Origin: Flavobacteriaceae bacterium
Lineage (GTDB): Bacteria; Bacteroidota; Bacteroidia; Flavobacteriales; Flavobacteriaceae
Assembly: GCA_029248885.1 (NCBI GenBank)
Contig: JAQWIL010000009.1
Span: 1-64,000, forward strand
DNA: 64,000 nt
Direction of reading: 5' to 3'
Shown piece after piece: positions 29,091-38,273 of this stretch; within the stretch, counting starts at the first letter, position 1, and the number at the start of each line of letters is the position of its first letter. The position numbers were made by a program, and so were the translations under genes. The notes beneath the pieces were generated by a model. That model was not told where the DNA came from. It ran no database searches and saw nothing but the letters and a program-made list of their open reading frames with translations.

Positions 29091-30671
29091 ATGCAACGGG
29101 GACTCTTTACTTTATTAATTTCATTGATGACACTTTCTCTGCTTGGGATTATTCTCATCCAACGTTCATGGATCAACAAAAATGAAAGCAATTTTGAAAG
29201 ACAGTTTGGACTGAGTGTAAGTGCCGCTATTTCCGAAGTTTCATCGCAGATTAAAGAAAGAGAATTACTTGACTATTTATCTGTGTACCAAAAAATGATT
29301 GACAGTATTGGCTCCCCAAAATATTCAGAGCTGACAGAGGTTTTTGAATATATCGATCGAAGTCCCAACTCCGATATTTCTTACTTGTACCAACAAGGAA
29401 TCATAGAAGATAACTATGATATTTCGCTCCAAACATTTGATTCTTTAAGTAACGATTCTGCTCCCATCCTCGATTATCGCAGGATTAAGTCACTGACCAT
29501 TATTGATGAGAGTTTTGAAAATGAGGTTCAAAACATGAGCTCTGCCGAACGACTACAGCGTATTGAAAGGATGTCAACGATGGATAAAGCTCGTTATGAA
29601 ACGATTTTCATGGACTTTGCACAAACAAAGCCAATCCAAATGCGGATAAACAACCTAGAGTTGGAACTCCTCCTAAGGCAAGAGCTTCTTCTTCGAGAAA
29701 TCAAAATCCCCTTTGAATTTCGTGTTTTTGATGGGAATCAAGTTACGGATGTCGGTTCTGAAAACTATTTGTCTGTCCTCAACGAAAGTCAGTTTAAGAC
29801 TCCTTTGTTTATTCGTGATGACGAAACACACCGCTACGAGTTGCGGTTGGCATTTCCCAATTTAGATCGATTTATTGAAGAATCTGTTTATAATACGCTT
29901 TTGCTGTCGCTGCTGTTTACCTTTATTATTATTATTGTTTTTACGACATCTCTTTATCAGATTATTAAGCAAAAAAAGATTTCAGATATCAAATCAGATT
30001 TTATCAATAATATGACACATGAGTTTAAAACACCAATTGCGACAATTCATTTGGCTCTAGATGCACTGAAAAATAAAGATGTTTTTAAAGACTCAAAAAA
30101 ATCGTTAGGCTATCTCGATATGATAAGAGAAGAAAACAAACGGTTGCATACACACGTTGAAAATGTCCTCCAAATTTCTCAACTGGAAAAACAAGAATTA
30201 GACTTAGCCAAAGAAAGTATAGACCCGCACAAAACCATACAAAATGCCCTTGATCACGTACGCTTGATCATTGAAAATCGTGGTGGAAAGCTCAGTCAGC
30301 GTTTTACCTCCAAATCCATCCAATTGTTGATTTCGCCAATCCACATGACAAATGTGTGGGTAAACCTCTTAGACAATGCGATTAAATACTCAAATGAACA
30401 ACTGATCGTTGATGTAGAAACTATTGTTGATGACAAGGGATTTCTTGTTAAAATCAAAGACAAAGGGATAGGGATGAGCGCAACTGTTCGCAAGCGAATA
30501 TTTGATAAATTTTACAGAGAATCATCTGGAAATGTTCATAATGTGAAGGGTCATGGTTTGGGGCTGGCATATGTCAAGCAAATTGTAAATATGCATTCTG
30601 GCACGATTTCTGTTTTAAGTACTCCGAACCAAGGAAGTACATTTACCGTATTTTTACCTTTCAATAAGTAA
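29091..30671 (+). CDS. Sensor histidine kinase, membrane-bound
   Basis: A 526-residue kinase. TM1 is about residues 5-23, a large extracytoplasmic domain follows (about 25-262, no known sensor fold visible), and TM2 is about 264-288. The HisKA domain has the phosphorylated His310 in MTHEFKTP; the ATPase domain has the N box WVNLLDNAIKYS, G1 DKGIGM and G2 GHGLGLAYVKQIV. The response regulator starts five bases downstream, so they form one two-component system. It may correspond to the Bacteroides RprX/RprY pair by architecture, which I infer and cannot verify. Start at ATG 29091; the longer frame begins with TTG. Confidence 0.92.
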   Translation: MQRGLFTLLISLMTLSLLGIILIQRSWINKNESNFERQFGLSVSAAISEVSSQIKERELLDYLSVYQKMIDSIGSPKYSELTEVFEYIDRSPNSDISYLYQQGIIEDNYDISLQTFDSLSNDSAPILDYRRIKSLTIIDESFENEVQNMSSAERLQRIERMSTMDKARYETIFMDFAQTKPIQMRINNLELELLLRQELLLREIKIPFEFRVFDGNQVTDVGSENYLSVLNESQFKTPLFIRDDETHRYELRLAFPNLDRFIEESVYNTLLLSLLFTFIIIIVFTTSLYQIIKQKKISDIKSDFINNMTHEFKTPIATIHLALDALKNKDVFKDSKKSLGYLDMIREENKRLHTHVENVLQISQLEKQELDLAKESIDPHKTIQNALDHVRLIIENRGGKLSQRFTSKSIQLLISPIHMTNVWVNLLDNAIKYSNEQLIVDVETIVDDKGFLVKIKDKGIGMSATVRKRIFDKFYRESSGNVHNVKGHGLGLAYVKQIVNMHSGTISVLSTPNQGSTFTVFLPFNK

Positions 30672-30676
30672 GTCAA

Positions 30677-31378
30677 ATGATTTCGAAGAATAAACAAATC
30701 TTATTGGTCGAAGATGATGCCAACTTCGGGACAGTACTAAGAGATTATCTTCAATTGAATGGCTATAAAGTTGTGCTAGCCAGAAATGGGCTTGAGGGTT
30801 TTGAAAAATTTAAAAAAAATCAATTTGACATCTGCATTTTAGATGTGATGATGCCTTACAAAGATGGTTTTACCCTTGCCAAAGAGATTCGATCAAAAGA
30901 CAAAACCACTCCTATTGTTTTTTTGACGGCAAAGTCCATGAAAGAGGATGTGTTGAAGGGATACAAAATAGGGGCTGATGACTATTTGACAAAGCCTTTT
31001 GATGCAGAGATTCTTTTGAAGAAATTGGAAGTCCTGATTCAACGTATCCAAAAAATTGTACAAAAATCCAAACCCAAATCTCGAATCGTGATTGGAGACT
31101 TTATTTTTAATCCTCGTCTGCGAACGTTGACATACAAAAAGAACTCATCGACAAACCTTTCACCGAAAGAAAATCAACTACTACTGATGTTGGTTGAGAC
31201 CCAAAACGACTTGCTGTCTCGCAACAAAGCACTCGAAGAAATTTGGAATGACGATAATTACTTTACTTCTAGGAGCATGGATGTGTACATCGCCAAGTTG
31301 CGTAAGTATCTCCGCGAAGATGCCTCTGTTGAAATTGCAAACATTCACGGAGAGGGGTTCCGACTAATTACGAGCTAG
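30677..31378 (+). CDS. OmpR-family response regulator, partner of the adjacent kinase
   Basis: A 233-residue regulator. The receiver domain has EDD (12-14), the phospho-acceptor Asp56 (ICILDVMMP) and LTKPF (Lys about 106). The C-terminal winged helix (about 135-230) shows NPRLRTLTYK, LSPKENQLLLML and SRSMDVYIAKLRKYL, the OmpR/PhoB DNA-recognition pattern. It is co-transcribed with the kinase. Its TAG overlaps that of convergent xerD in the 4-base palindrome CTAG. Confidence 0.93.
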   Translation: MISKNKQILLVEDDANFGTVLRDYLQLNGYKVVLARNGLEGFEKFKKNQFDICILDVMMPYKDGFTLAKEIRSKDKTTPIVFLTAKSMKEDVLKGYKIGADDYLTKPFDAEILLKKLEVLIQRIQKIVQKSKPKSRIVIGDFIFNPRLRTLTYKKNSSTNLSPKENQLLLMLVETQNDLLSRNKALEEIWNDDNYFTSRSMDVYIAKLRKYLREDASVEIANIHGEGFRLITS

Positions 31379-32262
31379 GAACGCGGGTGAAATTTTTCAA
31401 GCGTTTGTTGTAAATGCTTTCTGCTCATATGCAAATACCTCTCAGTCGTTGTGATACTACTATGACCCAACATCTGTTGCACAGAACTTATATCAGCACC
31501 ATTTTCAACGAGATGTGTCGCAAATGAATGCCGTAAACTATGCGGGCTAATGGTTTTTTCTACCCCAGCATTTTCTGCCCCTTTTCTCACGATAATAAAA
31601 ATCATATTTCGCGTGAGTTTTGCCCCTCTGTTGTTTAAAAATAAGATGTCACTGAATCCTTTTTTTCCTTCGGATCGAATTGTTAAATAACGCCGAATTG
31701 ATTCTTGACCTATCCGTCCAATGGGGACAAATCGCTCTTTGTTGCCCTTGCCAACTACTTTGATCAAACCCTCGTCAAAAAATAAATCTGAACATCGAAG
31801 GTTAACGAGCTCACTGACTCGCAACCCGCAGGAGTACAACATTTCGAGTATGGCAGTATTTCTGATGTCTATTGGTCGATCTGCAGCAAAGCTACTGAGA
31901 AGATTTTCGACTTCTGAGATGGATAAGGTAACTGGTAGGACAGACCCGATCTTAGGCGGTTCAACTAAAGTGACGGGATTGCTGCTCCGCAAACCCTCAA
32001 CCATAAGAAAATCAAAAAATGTACGAAGACCGGAAAGCAATCGAGATTGGGATGACGGTTTCACTTCTTTGGCAGCATCATAAATGAATTTCAGCAAATC
32101 GGAAGACGAAACTTTGGTCGGACCAATTGCGATATTGTTAGTCTCAAAATAGGCAACTAGTTTTTGCACGTCATACACATAGTTGACCACCGTGTTTTCA
32201 GAGAGTCCACGTTCGAGAAGTAAGTATGATTTAAAAGCTTGAATACCTTCACTCCAATTCAT
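31375..32262 (-). CDS. xerD: Tyrosine recombinase XerD
   Basis: A 295-residue site-specific recombinase. An N-terminal SAM-like core-binding domain is followed by the catalytic domain with Arg in CGLRVSELVNL (about 147), HSLRHSFATHL (H-x-x-R), and LGHSSITTTERYLHMS with the nucleophile Tyr. XerCD resolve chromosome dimers at dif. It is of normal length, not in an integron or island. It is convergent with the response regulator, sharing stop bases. Confidence 0.93.
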   Translation of the reverse strand: MNWSEGIQAFKSYLLLERGLSENTVVNYVYDVQKLVAYFETNNIAIGPTKVSSSDLLKFIYDAAKEVKPSSQSRLLSGLRTFFDFLMVEGLRSSNPVTLVEPPKIGSVLPVTLSISEVENLLSSFAADRPIDIRNTAILEMLYSCGLRVSELVNLRCSDLFFDEGLIKVVGKGNKERFVPIGRIGQESIRRYLTIRSEGKKGFSDILFLNNRGAKLTRNMIFIIVRKGAENAGVEKTISPHSLRHSFATHLVENGADISSVQQMLGHSSITTTERYLHMSRKHLQQTLEKFHPRS

Positions 32263-32299
32263 ATTCGAAGATACATTTTATTTACAACGGCTTTATGTC

Positions 32300-32307
32300 T
32301 ATTTTTG
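32300..32307 (+). promoter_or_regulatory. Promoter of aroQ close to its ATG
   Basis: TATTTTTG is a perfect -7 element; TTTA (32277-32280) lies exactly 19 bases upstream as a near -33 box. Seven bases separate it from the ATG at 32315. Confidence 0.55.
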
Positions 32308-32314
32308 CAACAGC

Positions 32315-32737
32315 ATGAATATAGCAATTCTTAATGGTCCAAACCTAAACCTATTGGGAAAACGGGAACCTGACGTCTATGGAAACAAAGATTTTGATCA
32401 ATATTTCGGTCAATTACAATCCTTATTTCCAGAAATCAATTTGACTTACTATCAGTCCAATGTGGAGGGGGAGCTCATCAATGAGCTTCAGCGCGTGGGC
32501 TTTGACGTTGATGGTATTATTTTAAATGCTGCGGCATACACCCACACTTCAGTTGGTATTGGAGATGCGATCAAAGCAATATCAGCACCAGTTATTGAGG
32601 TGCATATTTCGAATACTTTTTCTCGAGAGGAATTTCGCCATACTTCCTTTGTAACGCCAAACGCAAAAGGGTTAATCCTCGGATTCGGATTGGACGTTTA
32701 TCGCTTGGCGATTGAAAGCTTTTTGCCGAAATCTTAA
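32315..32737 (+). CDS. aroQ: Type II 3-dehydroquinate dehydratase
   Basis: A 140-residue dodecameric-type dehydroquinase of the shikimate pathway. NGPNLNLLGKREPDVYG contains the catalytic Tyr and Arg region, ILNAAAYTHTSVGIGDAI and EVHISNTFSREEFRHTSF the catalytic His and substrate contacts. It is a single-gene unit, transcribed toward the SDR gene; their TAA stops share TTAA. Confidence 0.96.
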   Translation: MNIAILNGPNLNLLGKREPDVYGNKDFDQYFGQLQSLFPEINLTYYQSNVEGELINELQRVGFDVDGIILNAAAYTHTSVGIGDAIKAISAPVIEVHISNTFSREEFRHTSFVTPNAKGLILGFGLDVYRLAIESFLPKS

Positions 32738-33591
32738 ATCGGACGGTGCCGGTTTGTAGAGCTAAGAGTTTTGTGTACCAACCAATCCGAAAGCTTATCT
32801 GGAAAATAATAAGCCATTAGTTCAAATACAAACTTCCCTTTGTGGACGATATATCGCGTCTTTGGCCTCTTAGTGACCAAACACTTGGCAATCAGTTTGG
32901 ATACTTTTTCTACAGGAAGGGCATTGCGTTCGGCGTTCTCTATGATTTTATCGGCTTTTTGAAGGACTTCATAGTAATCAGAATCTTTAAACTCATCCAT
33001 TTTGTTCAGATTCTTCTTCCAAATTTCGGTTTTGATGGGGCCAGGTTCTATTGCGATCACTTTGATGCCGTATTGCCTTAGCTCTCTGCGATAAATATCC
33101 GTCATACTTTCCAAAGCATGTTTTGATATACTGTATGCACCGTTAAAAGGTGAATTAAACAGTCCTGAAACAGAACTGATATTGATGATGCGCCCAAGTG
33201 GTTTGCTCGAATTGAGCTTGGCTCCAAGTAGGGGGAGAAAAAGATTGGTAATTCTTCTTATGGATTTTACATTGACATCGAGCTGCTTTTCAAATTGCTC
33301 CTCTGAGAGATGCTCCAGCGGTCCTGGAACTGCAATGCCAGCATTGTTAATTAACCCCGCTAAAGTTTCACATTGTTCAAAAACAACCTTTGAAGCTTTG
33401 ACAACATCATCATGGTTTTGCACATCGAACTGCAGTGGCGTAAATCGATCAGGATAAATTTTTGAAAGCTTTTCTGCATCAGCTTGTTTTCTGACACTCC
33501 CAAAAATATGATACCCTTTTGCGTGTAAAATATCGAGGGAAGCCCTACCGATACCTGATGAAACTCCTGTGATAACGACATTTTTTGTCAT
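32734..33591 (-). CDS. Short-chain dehydrogenase/reductase (SDR) family oxidoreductase
   Basis: A 285-residue classical SDR. TGVSSGIGRASL is the NAD(P)-binding glycine motif, NNAGIAVPG the structural motif, ISSVSG the catalytic Ser and YSISK the Tyr-x3-Lys. The C-terminal extension (about 200-285) is typical of the flavobacterial 'SDR family' resembling retinol/17-beta-steroid dehydrogenases; substrate unknown. Start at ATG 33591; the longer reading (from 33624) would add 11 non-conserved residues. Confidence 0.9.
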   Translation of the reverse strand: MTKNVVITGVSSGIGRASLDILHAKGYHIFGSVRKQADAEKLSKIYPDRFTPLQFDVQNHDDVVKASKVVFEQCETLAGLINNAGIAVPGPLEHLSEEQFEKQLDVNVKSIRRITNLFLPLLGAKLNSSKPLGRIINISSVSGLFNSPFNGAYSISKHALESMTDIYRRELRQYGIKVIAIEPGPIKTEIWKKNLNKMDEFKDSDYYEVLQKADKIIENAERNALPVEKVSKLIAKCLVTKRPKTRYIVHKGKFVFELMAYYFPDKLSDWLVHKTLSSTNRHRPI

Positions 33592-33695
33592 GATTTTTGA
33601 TTTTTTCAGGATGAAACGATACACTAAATATAGGAAACGAAAGTAGGATTCACTTTATCCTGAACAGCTTTAAATGATACTGTAAGCGTTATGAT

Positions 33696-35087
33696 CTAAA
33701 TATGGATCACTTCGTCATAAGCAGCAGCAACTGCCTCCATTACCGCTTCACTCATGGTAGGGTGGGGGTGAACTGCTTTTAAGATTTCATGACCAGTGGT
33801 TTCGAGCTTTCGCCCAACGACGGCTTCTGCAATCATATCGGTAACTCCAGCCCCAATCATGTGACAACCTAGCCATTCACCGTATTTGGCATCAAAAATA
33901 ACTTTCACAAAACCATCTGTATGACCTCCAGCCTGTGCTTTTCCAGATGCCGTAAAAGGAAATTTACCAACTTTAATCTCAAATCCCTTTTCTTTGGCTT
34001 GCTCCTCTGTATATCCGACTGAAGCGACTTCTGGGAAACAGTAGGTACAGCCTGGAACATTGTTGTAATCGATAGGTTCTACATGTTGACCTGCAATTTT
34101 TTCAACACACAAAATCCCTTCTGCAGAGGCAACATGAGCCAGTGCCTGACCAGAAGTTACATCACCAATGGCGTAATAGCCAGGGAGGTTGGTTTGATAG
34201 AAATCGTTAACGATGATTTTATCTCGATCCGTAGCAATACCGAGCTCTTCCAGACCAATATTTTCTATGTTTGTTTTGATTCCAACAGCAGACAAAACAA
34301 TATCCGCGCTTAGCACTTCCTCTCCTTTGTCAGTTTTTACGGTTGCTTTAACCCCTTTGCCACTGGTGTCGACTTTGGTGACTTCTGCACTCGTCATTAC
34401 TTTGATTCCGCTTTTTGTGAAACTTCGCTCCATTTGTTTTGAAATTTCTTCATCCTCCACTGGGACAATTCGCGGCATATATTCGACAATAGTCACATCC
34501 GTTCCCATTGCGTTGTAGAAGTATGCAAATTCGACGCCGATTGCACCTGAACCTACAACAATCAATTTTTTTGGTTGCTTGGGCAGTGTCATTGCTTCTC
34601 GATAGCCAATGACTTTCTTCCCATCTTGTGGAAGACTGGGAAGTTCTCTAGCACGCGCTCCAGTTGCAATGATGACATGGTCGGCTTCGTATACTGTTTC
34701 GGTTCCACCTTCACTGGCAACAGCTACTTTTTTACCAGCTTTGAGTGTGCCGAAGCCCATGATGACTTCAATTTTGTTTTTCTTCATCAAAAACTGAACG
34801 CCTTTGCTCATCGTTCCAGCAACATTTCGACTTCGGTTGACAACCGCATCGAAATCTTTATCGTAGTTTTCTATGGTCAATCCATAGTCATCTGCATGTT
34901 TAAGATATTCAAAGACCTGAGCGGACTTTAGAAGTGCTTTTGTGGGAATGCATCCCCAGTTTAGACAAACACCGCCTAAGCTTTCCTTCTCAATAATGGC
35001 GGTTTTAAAGCCCAATTGAGATGCGCGAATTGCGGTTACATACCCTCCAGGACCACTTCCTAAAACAATAACGTCAAACTTACTCAT
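33696..35087 (-). CDS. lpdA: Dihydrolipoyl dehydrogenase
   Basis: A 463-residue flavoprotein. GSGPGGYVTAIRASQLG binds FAD, GGVCLNWGCIPTKALL holds the redox disulfide (C-x4-C), GSGAIGVEFAYFYNAMG binds NAD, and HPHPTMSE the catalytic His. It is the E3 subunit of pyruvate and 2-oxoglutarate dehydrogenases and the glycine cleavage system. It stands alone, without E1 or E2 genes nearby. Confidence 0.95.
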   Translation of the reverse strand: MSKFDVIVLGSGPGGYVTAIRASQLGFKTAIIEKESLGGVCLNWGCIPTKALLKSAQVFEYLKHADDYGLTIENYDKDFDAVVNRSRNVAGTMSKGVQFLMKKNKIEVIMGFGTLKAGKKVAVASEGGTETVYEADHVIIATGARARELPSLPQDGKKVIGYREAMTLPKQPKKLIVVGSGAIGVEFAYFYNAMGTDVTIVEYMPRIVPVEDEEISKQMERSFTKSGIKVMTSAEVTKVDTSGKGVKATVKTDKGEEVLSADIVLSAVGIKTNIENIGLEELGIATDRDKIIVNDFYQTNLPGYYAIGDVTSGQALAHVASAEGILCVEKIAGQHVEPIDYNNVPGCTYCFPEVASVGYTEEQAKEKGFEIKVGKFPFTASGKAQAGGHTDGFVKVIFDAKYGEWLGCHMIGAGVTDMIAEAVVGRKLETTGHEILKAVHPHPTMSEAVMEAVAAAYDEVIHI

Positions 35088-35151
35088 GTCAGAATTTTAT
35101 TTGGCGAAAATACGAAACGAAATATTAACTTAATAGGGAAAAATGGGATTC

Positions 35152-35544
35152 CTATGATTTGAAATCCAAGCTTGCTGAGTTTACACAATATCTTCTTTGA
35201 GATGGGGTAGGACCATCGGGAAACACATGCCCGAGATGACCCCCACAATTGCCGCATAAAATTTCAACACGTATCATCCCGTGAGAATGGTCTGGCTCAT
35301 AGCGTGTTTTGCCATCAATCGCTTCCGAAAAGCTGGGCCATCCACAATTGCTTTCAAACTTGTTACCACTGGCAAAAAGAGGTTCTTTACAAGCTTTACA
35401 TAGATAGGTACCATCTTCAAAATGCAAGTTATATAGACCTGAATGTGGATATTCCGTTCCTTTTTCTCTCAAGATGCGATACGACTCTTCATCGAGTTGT
35501 TCTTTCCAGTCTTGCTCCGATTTGTGAAAAGGATATTTACTCAT
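35152..35544 (-). CDS. msrB: Peptide-methionine (R)-S-oxide reductase, cytoplasmic
   Basis: A 130-residue MsrB with no signal peptide. Zinc cysteines are Cys49, Cys52, Cys97 and Cys100 (CKAC, CGNC); the catalytic residue is Cys120 (RRYCVNS). The recycling cysteine typical of thioredoxin-dependent MsrB enzymes is present at Cys67 (SNCGWPSF). It reduces methionine-R-sulfoxide in damaged proteins. It is last in an operon after the exported MsrB, overlapping it by 8 bp. Confidence 0.95.
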   Translation of the reverse strand: MSKYPFHKSEQDWKEQLDEESYRILREKGTEYPHSGLYNLHFEDGTYLCKACKEPLFASGNKFESNCGWPSFSEAIDGKTRYEPDHSHGMIRVEILCGNCGGHLGHVFPDGPTPSQRRYCVNSASLDFKS

Positions 35545-36019
35545 CGTCTAATGCAAATGATAAGGCAACAGAATTGATACAATGCCTTTGCCCTGTGGTT
35601 TGTCGGGGACCGTCATTGAACATGTGCCCCAAATGACCGCCGCAACTTGAGCAAATCAACTCAATTCTAGTATATCCGAGTTTGTTGTCTTTTCGATAGG
35701 AAACGGCGCCTTCTACTGCTCTGTCAAATGCAGGCCAGCCACTTCCTGAATCGTACTTATTGTCGGATGCATATAGCGGCGCATCACAACCTGCGCATTT
35801 GTAAAGACCTTGCTCATAATGGTTGTTATACAGTCCAGAAAAGGGTCTTTCGGTACCCGCTTCGCGCAATACATAATAGGTGTTGTCTTCGAGTTGTGCT
35901 TTCCATTCTACATCTGTCTTTTGGCAAGACAAGTCTTGCGCTGGCGCATTGAAAGTCTTTGGGTTTTGACTATAAACAGAACAGCAAATACAGGTGAAAA
36001 TAAATAGGATTGATTTCAT
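35537..36019 (-). CDS. msrB: Peptide-methionine (R)-S-oxide reductase, exported
   Basis: A 160-residue MsrB with a signal peptide (MKSILFIFTCICCSVYSQ), so probably periplasmic. Zinc cysteines are Cys75, Cys78, Cys123 and Cys126, and the catalytic Cys147 is in RHCINS. The position of the recycling cysteine is Ser93 (SGSGWPAF). An extra cysteine at 32 lies just before the fold. It overlaps the hydrolase gene by 4 bp (ATGA) upstream and the second msrB by 8 bp downstream. The pair is likely to protect cytoplasm and envelope separately. Confidence 0.93.
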   Translation of the reverse strand: MKSILFIFTCICCSVYSQNPKTFNAPAQDLSCQKTDVEWKAQLEDNTYYVLREAGTERPFSGLYNNHYEQGLYKCAGCDAPLYASDNKYDSGSGWPAFDRAVEGAVSYRKDNKLGYTRIELICSSCGGHLGHMFNDGPRQTTGQRHCINSVALSFALDDE

Positions 36020-36888
36020 GGGTGTTGATTTATAAATTGAACAATATGTTGTACCGTTTTAGAATCCCTTAGAATCCGATGATGTCCAAGTCCTGATGTC
36101 AATAATAGTTCAGAGTTGTTCGCAATTCTGTGAAGGTCTTTGCTGTAAGCAAAAGGGGTCTCTTTATCGTCTTTGTCATGGACAATTAGCAGCGGTATCT
36201 CTAGGTTTTCTAAACTCATGCTTGATGAGTAGCTTTCAAGGTTCATGCCAAATTGTTTTTCCACAGTTTGTATCATTCGTTCGGTGATCGTATCAGAAAA
36301 TTGAAGTTGTTCAGAAAACCGATAAAACACATTTCTAATTTTATCTCCGCTACCAATAATTGTTGCTGATCTCATCGGAATGCCATCTCGCAGAGCGCAA
36401 AGCAGTGCCATACTCCCCATAGAGTGAGCAATTGCATGGTCAAAAGGACCATATTTTGCATGGACTTCTTTGATGCAAGCGACAAGTTCAACGATATTTG
36501 TTTTATTCCCCAAGGATTGACCATGGGCGGGCATATCAAATGTAACAATTTCAGCATTTGATTTCCACAGTTCGTCGGCAAAGGCAAAGAGTTGAGTTCC
36601 TCGACCACTCCAGCCATGCAGCAACAAGACCTTGGCTCCTTTACCAGCTAATCTATATACCTGAATTTCTTTATCAATTTTTGGAATATAGCAACTGGTT
36701 TTTAATGCACGCTCATGCATTCCCTTTTCACGAATAGGTCTTTTAAAACGCTGGGGTCGAAAAAATAGATATAAAGCCAACTGAGTAGCAAGAGAAGTTG
36801 ATAGTTGTTGTGAAAGCCAAACTGCGAAACGAATCCATGTGGGAATCCGCAATACAGGGCTTGCATTCTTCTTATTTTCCATAGCCAT
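36016..36888 (-). CDS. Alpha/beta hydrolase
   Basis: A 290-residue alpha/beta-hydrolase fold protein (a second ATG gives 288). LLLHGWSGRGTQLFAFADEL is the oxyanion loop, IAHSMGSMAL the nucleophile elbow (Ser), VHDKDDKETPFAYS the Asp region and SGLGHHRIL the His. Positions 1-45 are a hydrophobic N-terminal stretch that may touch the membrane. Substrate unknown. It leads an operon with two msrB genes (ATGA overlap), so an oxidative-stress role is possible but unproven. It could also be asked whether it supplies the missing MenH activity; nothing in the sequence shows that. Confidence 0.85.
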   Translation of the reverse strand: MAMENKKNASPVLRIPTWIRFAVWLSQQLSTSLATQLALYLFFRPQRFKRPIREKGMHERALKTSCYIPKIDKEIQVYRLAGKGAKVLLLHGWSGRGTQLFAFADELWKSNAEIVTFDMPAHGQSLGNKTNIVELVACIKEVHAKYGPFDHAIAHSMGSMALLCALRDGIPMRSATIIGSGDKIRNVFYRFSEQLQFSDTITERMIQTVEKQFGMNLESYSSSMSLENLEIPLLIVHDKDDKETPFAYSKDLHRIANNSELLLTSGLGHHRILRDSKTVQHIVQFINQHP

Positions 36889-36959
36889 AGCAAATAAAGT
36901 TAATCAATTTGAAAAAACAAACATATTATTTTCACTATTTTGGTCAACTAAATCCAATT

Positions 36960-38273
36960 ATGGGGCATTTACAAAAAGGAAGTAAAAAACTCATTCGTGC
37001 TTGGGCCTCTTACGATTGGGCAAATTCTGTTTACTTTTTGGTGATCACTTCCACCATATTCCCCATTTATTATGGTTCCTTATTTGGCGATAACCTTTAC
37101 ATTGACGTGTTTGGGCAGTCTCTAAAAAATACTGCTTTGATAAGTTATACAACTGCAGCTGCCTTCGCTGTTGTTGCGGTTTTGTCTCCTATTTTATCTG
37201 GAATTGCTGATTATATAGGAAACAAGAAGTCTTTTATGCAATTTTACACTTATGTTGGAGCTCTGGCCTGTGTTGGCTTATACTGGTTCAATCTTGATAA
37301 TATTTATTTTGGGTTGCTTTGTTATTTTTTCGCCTCTGTGGGTGCATGGCTGAGTTGGGTTTTTTACAACTCCTATCTTCCGGATATTGCCCATCCCGAA
37401 CAGATGGACAAAGCGAGTGCGTTGGGCTATTCTTTGGGTTATGTGGGCAGTGTGTTGTTGTTGCTCGTCAATTTGAGCATGGTTCTCAACCCCAGCATGT
37501 ACGGAATTGAAGTTAGTTCAACTGAAGCGTCGATTAAGGCCATGCAATATTCCTTTGTCTGCGTCGGGGTGTGGTGGATACTTTTTAGTCAAATCGCCTT
37601 TCGATTTTTGCCTAATGACAATAAATCCAATGCATTGACAAAAAATATCATTTTTAATGGATACCGAGAGCTTCGTTCCGTTTGGAAAAGTTTTTCAAAT
37701 CATCCAATTTTAAAAAGTTATATCGGTGCTTTTTTTGTATTCAGTATGGCAGTGCAGACGGTGATGCTGATTGCTGCTTATTTTGGGGAGCAAGAGGTCA
37801 CTTGGGGAAGTATGAGTGAAAAACAAACGGGTCTGATCGTCAGTATTATGATTATCCAACTGATTGCGATTGTCGGGGCCATACTAACGGCTCGTTTTTC
37901 AGAAAAATTTGGCAACCTTCCAGTACTGATCGCCCTAAACTTTATTTGGGTTATTCTCTGTTTGTATGCTTTTTTTGTTACGACCCCAATACAATTTTAC
38001 ATTGCAGCAGGTTTTGTAGGCTTGTCTATGGGCGGGATACAATCCTTGGCCCGATCAACATATTCCAAATACATGCCTAAAACGGATGATACGGCGTCAT
38101 TTTTCAGTTTTTACAGCACCTCTCAAATGACAGGAATCGTTTTAGGAATGTTACTCTTTGGGACAATTGATCAAGTCACCGGGTCGATGCGCAATTCAAT
38201 TTTATTTTTTCTTTCGTTTTTCTTGATTGGTGCCTTTCTTTTGATACGTCTTCACCGAAAGTCAGCGGTCTGA
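36960..38273 (+). CDS. MFS transporter, UMF1/Atg22-like family
   Basis: A 437-residue transporter with about 12 hydrophobic helices. The N-terminal KLIRAWASYDWANSVYFLVITSTIFPIYYGS is the signature of the UMF1 (Atg22-like) branch, and the later GLSMGGIQSLARSTYSKYMP matches the cytoplasmic-loop motif of that group. Some members export amino acids or permeate vacuoles; substrate here unknown. Start at ATG 36960; the longer frame (36909) would add residues unlike the family. The stop sits next to the read-through end of the DUF2807 frame (convergent). Confidence 0.85.
   Translation: MGHLQKGSKKLIRAWASYDWANSVYFLVITSTIFPIYYGSLFGDNLYIDVFGQSLKNTALISYTTAAAFAVVAVLSPILSGIADYIGNKKSFMQFYTYVGALACVGLYWFNLDNIYFGLLCYFFASVGAWLSWVFYNSYLPDIAHPEQMDKASALGYSLGYVGSVLLLLVNLSMVLNPSMYGIEVSSTEASIKAMQYSFVCVGVWWILFSQIAFRFLPNDNKSNALTKNIIFNGYRELRSVWKSFSNHPILKSYIGAFFVFSMAVQTVMLIAAYFGEQEVTWGSMSEKQTGLIVSIMIIQLIAIVGAILTARFSEKFGNLPVLIALNFIWVILCLYAFFVTTPIQFYIAAGFVGLSMGGIQSLARSTYSKYMPKTDDTASFFSFYSTSQMTGIVLGMLLFGTIDQVTGSMRNSILFFLSFFLIGAFLLIRLHRKSAV

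Noticed and set aside
36016-36888. The alpha/beta hydrolase as the missing MenH
   Set aside because: It sits in an msrB operon 18 kb from the men cluster, and no MenH-specific residues could be recognised by eye.
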